From Antedon mediterranea (taxonomy: Eukaryota; Echinodermata; Crinoidea; Comatulida; Antedonidae): a stretch of 64,000 nt of DNA. This document shows, piece by piece, positions 58,391-64,000 of the stretch (position 1 is its first letter; every line of letters begins with the position of its first letter). A program made the position numbers and the translations under genes. Below the pieces are notes generated by a model. The model worked only from the letters and a program-made list of their open reading frames with translations, did no database searches and had not been told where the DNA came from. The DNA lies in NCBI RefSeq assembly GCF_964355755.1, contig NC_092674.1, forward strand, positions 1,929,001-1,993,000, read 5' to 3'.

Positions 58391-60307
58391 GTAAGTAATG
58401 TAACATACTGAACAAAATACCATGTATGAGGAAAATAATGCAACATAAATATGTGTCGTCTTTGGTTTCGACACTGTAGGCCAAAAAAGTTTTGCCAACA
58501 TACCGGAAAACCATAGAATCATTCTAATAAGTATAACAATGATACGATGGCAAATTATGATGCTGTGAGTATGATATAATTTACTGTAGGCCTATTTTAA
58601 TGGCGATACACATACGGTAAAGTAAAACAGCCAGAAAGAAAGTGCCAATCTTTCAGAAACCACTATTTCTTCGGCAGAGCTAATGAGAGTACTCGGCGGA
58701 GAGATTTGCATTAGGCAGGCAAATATTGAATAGCTTTATAATAATATTTGTTGCAGCCAGTGGAAATACGAGTGAAAGCGATTGCGGTGATGACATAAGT
58801 TCTTCGTTGGTCAATACTTTGATGGGGATCTATACAGGTTGTGGGGTAGTGGCGATACTTCTCATCATAGCTTTTCTTGACCCAATGCCACCTTCTCGCG
58901 AGACATTAGAAGGTGAAAAATTCGACTTATTCATGGCAACATTACGTTTGTTAAAGGATAAACGTCTGCTGATGCTCATACCAATTACAATGTATAGTGG
59001 TCTGGAGCAAGCTTTTATAGCTGGAGATTTTACAAAGGTATGTCATGTATTCAAACAGAGATGTTTTACTTTTTAATGCGTTGTTTTAGATGAACTTTTT
59101 TTGTTATAGAAGAACATGTTCAATCAAGCAATCAACATACAATCATAACACTAAACAGTTGCGTGCTTACTAACATATTTCCTTATAAACTTGTTTATCG
59201 ATTAATTTTCCACCAGCTCAGTCATCCTGAAAACCATCGTTTTCCCGTCTTAAAATTTGGAAACACATTTCTTCCATAATGACAAACATTGGCCTACTGC
59301 TGACGAATCATCGGTGATACGAGACGGATAGATACCACATTAATCTATACATATGCGAGTCAATTTTGGTCTCCCAATCCGAATTCCAGTTTAATTTTCA
59401 TTATTGAATACTGAACCATGTGTCTATATATTGTTTTGCAGTCTTTCGTAACATGCACACGTGGTGTTGGATGGGTTGGCTATGTGATGATCTGCTACGG
59501 GCTGACCGACTCAATATCTTCATTTCTAAGTGGCCGTGTCGCTAAATACACTGGAAGAATTCCAATCTTCCTTTCTGGAGCGGCCGCTCACATGGCTATC
59601 ATAGTTGTGTTCTTTACATGGACGCCTGAATACGATGATTTGCCGGTTTTGTTTGTTGTAGCAGCTATTTGGGGATTCGGTGATGCAATTTGGCAGACTC
59701 AAATAAATGGTAAACTTTTAACAATTCATAATAAATCAGGCCAGTAAATTAGGATCGCTAAAATAATAGGACGCTTCCGAAGGAGGGGTCTGATGATCCA
59801 ATGGTTACAACTTGTAAATTCACTTTTCCCTGGTTACATATATGCAATAGTTTGGAACAATATTGTCTTCTCTTTACTACATTCAGACGATTCTCCTTTA
59901 ATTCAGGGTTCTGGCCGGAACAACTCTTTCACTTTCATTAACGCCAATTCAGATACATTTCTCGGCTATCACTATTTGAACTATACAGTACAATTAGGTG
60001 TTTATAATAAAATTTGTTTTCATCTTCTCTAGCCATTTACGGCGTATACTTCAACGAGAAACAAGAATCTGCATTCTCCAACTATCGTTTGTGGGAGTCC
60101 ATTGGTTTTGCCGCGTCATTTGGATACAGCAACTTCATTTGTGTCTCAACAAAACTGGCCATTTTAGTAAGTTTCTTAGTGATTGGAATGATGGCATACT
60201 TATTTGTAGACGTCAAAGAATCAAGAAAGTCTGTTGCTTATGAAATGAAGGTGGTCCATGGGAATACTGACGGGACACGTGGTTCAATTCAAACTATTTC
60301 AAAATGA
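57802..60307 (+). CDS. UNC93A: UNC93A-like multi-pass membrane protein (four exons)
   Basis: Exons 57802-58390, 58757-59037, 59442-59709 and 60033-60307 join in phase to 470 residues (human UNC93A is about 457). The family has a major-facilitator-like fold; C. elegans UNC-93 regulates a two-pore K+ channel and UNC93B1 escorts Toll-like receptors, but the role of UNC93A is poorly known. Seen: a short cytoplasmic N terminus, then many hydrophobic segments, and family words such as LSNLQSSINCDDGLGVASLS, SSMFLPS, FSAAPLWSAKCTYLT, NRFFGIFFLMFQSAQIWGNL, GYVMICYGLTDSI, WGFGDAIWQTQIN, and FSNYRLWESIGFAASFGYS. A luminal loop has NYTN, a possible N-glycan site. The start is the first ATG of the exon. 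AATAAA lies at 60533. Confidence 0.95.
58757..59037 (+). CDS. UNC93A: UNC93A exon 2
   Basis: Starts ASGNTSESDCGDD after acceptor gttgcag; contains LVNTLMGIYTGCGVVAILL and YSGLEQAFIAGDFTK. Donor gtatgt, phase 0. Confidence 0.94.
59442..59709 (+). CDS. UNC93A: UNC93A exon 3
   Basis: SFVTCTRGVGWVGYVMICYG to AIWGFGDAIWQTQIN. Acceptor ttttgcag, donor gtaaac. Confidence 0.94.
60033..60307 (+). CDS. UNC93A: UNC93A exon 4
   Basis: AIYGVYFNEKQESAFSNYRL through the last membrane segments; C-terminal tail GSIQTISK and TGA stop. Acceptor cttctctag. Confidence 0.94.
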
Positions 60308-60532
60308 ACTATTCAAATCTTGTTTAAATAACATAATTTTAACAATTATTATCGCATAAGTTTGTTGCTGCTGGTCATCGAGAAACTGCACATTTCTCAA
60401 AATTTAATTTTCTGATGGGAAAATGGTTAATTTCCTAACAATCATCAATTAACGAAAATGTTCGTTTCAAACATAGAAACATAGTACTACTGTTTATAAT
60501 TTAATTATGTATTTATAATCATCATAATTATG

Positions 60533-60538
60533 AATAAA
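60533..60538 (+). terminator. UNC93A poly(A) signal
   Basis: AATAAA 225 bases after the stop codon. Confidence 0.6.
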
Positions 60539-60614
60539 GGTATGTTCTTCGTTACAAAAGAGATGACGGCCGTACGACAATAATTATACAGAAATATGTT
60601 TGTTTTAATTTGTT

Positions 60615-60620
60615 TTTATT
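60615..60620 (-). terminator. Candidate poly(A) signal of the 680-residue protein gene
   Basis: AATAAA on the minus strand about 390 bases past the stop at 61011, and only about 80 bases from the UNC93A signal on the other strand. Confidence 0.45.
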
Positions 60621-61010
60621 GAATAAAATCTCAACTATATATTTGTAAAGGCTGTGTAATTCAACATAACATAGGCCTAGTATTATAGACAACAACAGCG
60701 TGCATATATCAAATAAGTGATCATAATAATAACATATCGACAGTTTAAAAAAAAATACTATCATTGTCGAAATTATTTTTATTAAAAGAAAAAGCATGAT
60801 CGTTTTATACCAAATATAACCATTCAAAAATAAACACGTATAACCAAATCACTGACAATTATTTTAACAGAAAAGGAAATATCAATTGTAAGCCATGTAT
60901 ACTGGTTATCTATTTTAAAAAAACAATTTACAATGTCATAATAAATATCTATCAAATAAACATCATCTTTACATAATTTTCTTTGGAAAAAAAGGATCAC
61001 ATATTCACAA

Positions 61011-63053
61011 TTAAAACGTGTGTCTACATTTATTAGCAATAGCGTTCCACCTCCCTTGGTAAGCAATAAGTTCACTGAACCTTTTGCGGGTGAGTTCCAG
61101 ATTAGAACATCGTCCGTTCGTATTTTTGTTGTCCGTACTGGTATGCATTGGAGGTTCTACGTCATCTTTCGAGCATGGCTCTGATTCATATGGATGAAGT
61201 AAAGGCATTTTGTCACTGCCATCAGGTGCCGCCGCCGTTTTGTTAAATGTCATATCATTTGTTTCTGGCAGGCAGCCTGGTATTTGACATCCATGACAAT
61301 GCACATCACCTGATGTAAGAGAAGAGCGTTTTGTTTCGTCTGGGTGTAAATCAACATCATTGACAACGGGTTTGTACTTAAAATCGCCCATATTATACGC
61401 TGGATGGTAACAATGTGCACTACTACTTCCCCTACTTTCGTCAGTGACGTTATAAGTATCAATTCGAGACTCTTTCTGTTTAAGTTCTTTCTGTTCAATC
61501 TTCAGACGTTTTGAACGGGATTTTCCTTGTTGATGTGGTTTGGTGTTAACATCACCATCAGTTTGCTTTTTTAAGTTCTTCGTTCGCCATTGTTTAATGA
61601 CATCTCGAATAATCTTAACACGTGCAGTTTTCATCAAACGTATTTGAACAGTCTTCAATTTTATTTGATGAGTAGGTTCTGCCACATCAACAACCTCTTG
61701 TCCAATGTCAATCTGTTCTTCTAAGGCTTGTGAAGCTGGCTTCGATTTTATACAACCCGTTTTCTCTTGTCTAACTATATTAGTCACATCACCTGTTGAC
61801 TCCGTTTTAATTTTTAATTTATCTGACGGTATGACTTTTTGAATATTCTGAATCTTTGTTGATCGTTGTTCTGGTTCTGTTTTGATAATTATTTTCTCCA
61901 AACCACCACTTTTCAAGTGCTCATCAGCTTCAGTTTCATTTGGTTTTTTGCTTATAATTACTTTCTCTCGTCCCTCTTCATACGACTCCTTTCCTTTGTC
62001 TGTTTGATCGACGGGATGCAAGCTCATTTTCTGCTCTTCAACAGTATACAAGATTTGACAGTTTGTTGCTTTGGCATCAGCAGATGACATGTGCCTGTCT
62101 ATGCGAGATTCGTTCTTCAACAACGGACTCATTATTACAGAATTATCACTTGAACCACTTATCTGCTTATCATTACCTCGTTTCCTCTTTTGCGTCCGAG
62201 TTGGTTTCGTTGACTTGTAGAAGTTAGCAAGACAATTATTTTGAATCGCGTACTTGTAGAGGTCCTCATTTACGCGGGGTTCGTCGTTGTGAGTGCGCAA
62301 TTTCATCCGTGCCAAAATCGCAGCGTGTCTTTTAATATTAACAGGGACAGAGGGAGTGTGACTCGTGGGAAATTGCTTACAATCCTGATGTTCATTCTCG
62401 TCGCTCTGCAATTGTTCGCGCATTTTAAGGCGTGCAGCTACTGATGCTTTTCGTCTAATGTACATATCACTCGGAGGATCCAGGTTAATATTAACTGTTG
62501 AAGATTTAACGGAAGCTACTTTTGCGCGGGTTTTGCTGGTACGCTTTTCAGTATTCGAATGTTTAGTTAAATCAATGTCAGACGTTGTAGCGATCACTGT
62601 ATGCCTGTTCTTTGTTGACTTTCCAACTTTACGAAGCTTGCCATCAAGATTCCTTTCAAATCCATTTTTACTATTTTTTTTAAATTGCACACTACGATCC
62701 GGATTTCTTTTATCAGAAAACGGCAACAAATCATGGTATTCGATTGTATCCCTAACGTTCGGGGTAAAGGAACTCCGTTTATTTTCCGGTACACCAGCCT
62801 CAGTTAAACCTAATTGTTTCATGAAATTAACTTTTTCCTCAGCTGGGCATCTACGGTCATTAGACAAAACTTCATTGCGATGTGTATTTCCTACACAATC
62901 GCCGCGCGCATCGGTATAAAAACACATTGTAGATTCCATTGGAGAAGGAATGTTCATCAATGTAACTTGTTCTTCATCAACTTCATCGTACATGTATTTG
63001 TAATTCCCTTTGTCATTTTTATATTTTTCGTATATCTGTTTTTTGTAAGCCAT
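61011..63053 (-). CDS. Unrecognised basic, disordered nuclear-type protein, 680 residues
   Basis: One long exon. The frame is open back to an ATG at 63071, but an acceptor (tatttacag) sits immediately before the ATG at 63053, and a donor (aataag, gtaaga) in the right place at 63918 suggests a non-coding first exon, so I start at MAYKKQIYEKYK. No enzymatic domain recognised. The protein is polar, rich in K, R, E, S and T, and probably disordered. Two related basic motifs occur: IRRKASVAARLKMRE (199-213) and IKRHAAILARMKLRT (240-254). There are nuclear-localisation-like clusters (TQKRKRGNDK near 287; GKSRSKRLK near 510), three SUMO-type psi-K-x-E sites (IKTE 390-393, IKTE 415-418, LKIE 517-520), a Cys/His patch HCHGCQIPGC (585-594) and a C-terminal block NLELTRKRFSELIAYQGRWN. 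A nuclear regulatory role is a guess. It is convergent with UNC93A. Confidence 0.85.
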   Translation of the reverse strand: MAYKKQIYEKYKNDKGNYKYMYDEVDEEQVTLMNIPSPMESTMCFYTDARGDCVGNTHRNEVLSNDRRCPAEEKVNFMKQLGLTEAGVPENKRSSFTPNVRDTIEYHDLLPFSDKRNPDRSVQFKKNSKNGFERNLDGKLRKVGKSTKNRHTVIATTSDIDLTKHSNTEKRTSKTRAKVASVKSSTVNINLDPPSDMYIRRKASVAARLKMREQLQSDENEHQDCKQFPTSHTPSVPVNIKRHAAILARMKLRTHNDEPRVNEDLYKYAIQNNCLANFYKSTKPTRTQKRKRGNDKQISGSSDNSVIMSPLLKNESRIDRHMSSADAKATNCQILYTVEEQKMSLHPVDQTDKGKESYEEGREKVIISKKPNETEADEHLKSGGLEKIIIKTEPEQRSTKIQNIQKVIPSDKLKIKTESTGDVTNIVRQEKTGCIKSKPASQALEEQIDIGQEVVDVAEPTHQIKLKTVQIRLMKTARVKIIRDVIKQWRTKNLKKQTDGDVNTKPHQQGKSRSKRLKIEQKELKQKESRIDTYNVTDESRGSSSAHCYHPAYNMGDFKYKPVVNDVDLHPDETKRSSLTSGDVHCHGCQIPGCLPETNDMTFNKTAAAPDGSDKMPLLHPYESEPCSKDDVEPPMHTSTDNKNTNGRCSNLELTRKRFSELIAYQGRWNAIANKCRHTF

Positions 63054-63918
63054 CTGTAAATATATAATCATGGCGTTTATGATTGTTATGGTAGATAATT
63101 ATGAAACAGTCCCAATTGTCCTCACACTACTGTGGTATTTACTTAAATTACCTCTAAATTACATTTAATGACAAAAGTAAAGGTCTATCGAAAGTTAATT
63201 ATAATAACATAATAACCTCCAATTTACTTATTTGGATCTTTGGGTGTCAGTTTTAAAATCTTGTACAGTCCTAGTAATACATGTACTGTATTAAACTCCA
63301 CTGTTCTTTTTAATTTCATATCATTTTCAAAATACACCATTTATTTACTGTTAATTTTTGGGCGGCGGCCATTTAATTTTTTTAATGCAAATTTTTGGAT
63401 GAAAAGTTACCAAGTATAATTATTTGAATAGTTTAATTGGCCATACAGTAGTTGTATTTAAAAAGTTATAGTTTAACAAGCCTAGACTAGGCCTAAGCAT
63501 ACTTAAAATCAAAAGTCGTAGGCCTAGATACAAATTTTACCTAAACTCACTTTTAAGGGCAGGCCCTTTTTTAAAGGTTAGGCTATCCTAGACTGGAACT
63601 AGGCTAGGCCTAGGCTAGTAATAGTATTCTATAATACTAAATGGCCAGGGCCCTATGCCTACTGAGAAACTTTTAAACACGACTTCTCCTTACACACTGA
63701 CATACGGTACCTCTGACACCTGTCTACCGAGAGCAACAGGCTAGGCCCCAGTCTAGCTAGTCTAGGCTAGGCTAGGCCAAGTCTCTCTTCTCTAACCTAG
63801 AGTAGACTAGGGTCGGAGACTAGCTCGGCCGTCCTAGTTAGGAAGGTAGGGATTAAAACTATTTTCTTCTAAAAAAATGTATTTTAGTTACAGAGATCGA
63901 CAAAACCCAACATCTTAC
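63054..63918. other. 5' UTR intron with CTAGGC-rich stretch
   Basis: Intron inferred between the non-coding and coding exons. From about 63478 to 63830 it is crowded with aggcctag/ctaggc words (for example aactaggctaggcctaggct and ctaggctaggctaggcc), a self-complementary motif. No ORF. Confidence 0.5.
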
Positions 63919-64000
63919 CTTATTTATAGTGAACCTCAAAGTTTTCTGCGCGCAATTAATGGAAACGTAGAAACTCTTGTTTAGTTTCCGAACAAAAAGA
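63919..64000 (-). other. Probable non-coding first exon of the 680-residue protein gene
   Basis: Minus-strand sequence ends cactataaataag before donor gtaaga; the matching acceptor is at 63054-63055, directly before the ATG. The transcription start was not located and may lie off the window. Confidence 0.45.

Larger units (their letters stand above)
60308..61010. other. Convergent 3' UTR region of UNC93A and the 680-residue protein gene
   Basis: AT-rich, no coding region supported. Two opposite poly(A) signals are only about 80 bases apart, so the transcripts may overlap. Confidence 0.55.

Noticed and set aside
62458-62919. 153-codon plus-strand ORF
   Set aside because: Shadow of the 680-residue protein exon on the other strand.

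Overview
This is a stretch of AT-rich metazoan genomic DNA. Multi-exon genes have GT-AG introns, AATAAA-type signals and dense short transposons. Frequent 'taggcctag' words and echinoderm-like gene content suggest a marine deuterostome, most likely an echinoderm (inference; species not determined). Nothing prokaryotic was seen. All exon boundaries were derived by hand from splice signals, codon phase and family resemblance, not from transcripts.

Layout. 1-2228 (+): the 3' half of a gene for an arginine/serine-rich protein whose start lies off the window. 3247-4782 (-): a single-exon FJX1 (four-jointed) Golgi kinase, convergent with the SR gene. 9075-55358 (-): a complete 13-exon RYK gene (WIF domain, one membrane span, atypical tyrosine kinase domain) rebuilt as 563 residues; two introns of about 24 kb and 10 kb make up most of its 46 kb. 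57802-60307 (+): a four-exon UNC93A transporter-like gene, 470 residues, divergent from RYK. 61011-63053 (-): one large exon for a 680-residue basic nuclear-looking protein I do not recognise, with a probable non-coding first exon near 63919; it converges on UNC93A, with poly(A) signals about 80 bases apart.

The non-coding part holds several repeat families: at least 15 copies of a short inverted-repeat MITE (ends like AAGCTCTGTCTACACTATCA, TA flanks); a second TA-flanked MITE (ends like CAGTCAACTCTCCCAA); two PIF/Harbinger-like elements with TTA or TAA target duplications; a CCAAT/TGACGTA-bearing element, one copy just upstream of UNC93A; a SINE-like family; 5'-truncated LINE pieces; and minisatellites, one with higher-order (three-unit) organisation.

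FJX1 and RYK both act in tissue polarity in other animals (Fat/Dachsous and Wnt respectively), so their adjacency deserves a synteny check, but no functional link is shown by the sequence. The least explained items are the 680-residue protein, the SR-protein C terminus, and an exon-shaped ORF inside RYK intron 1 (32483-32659).
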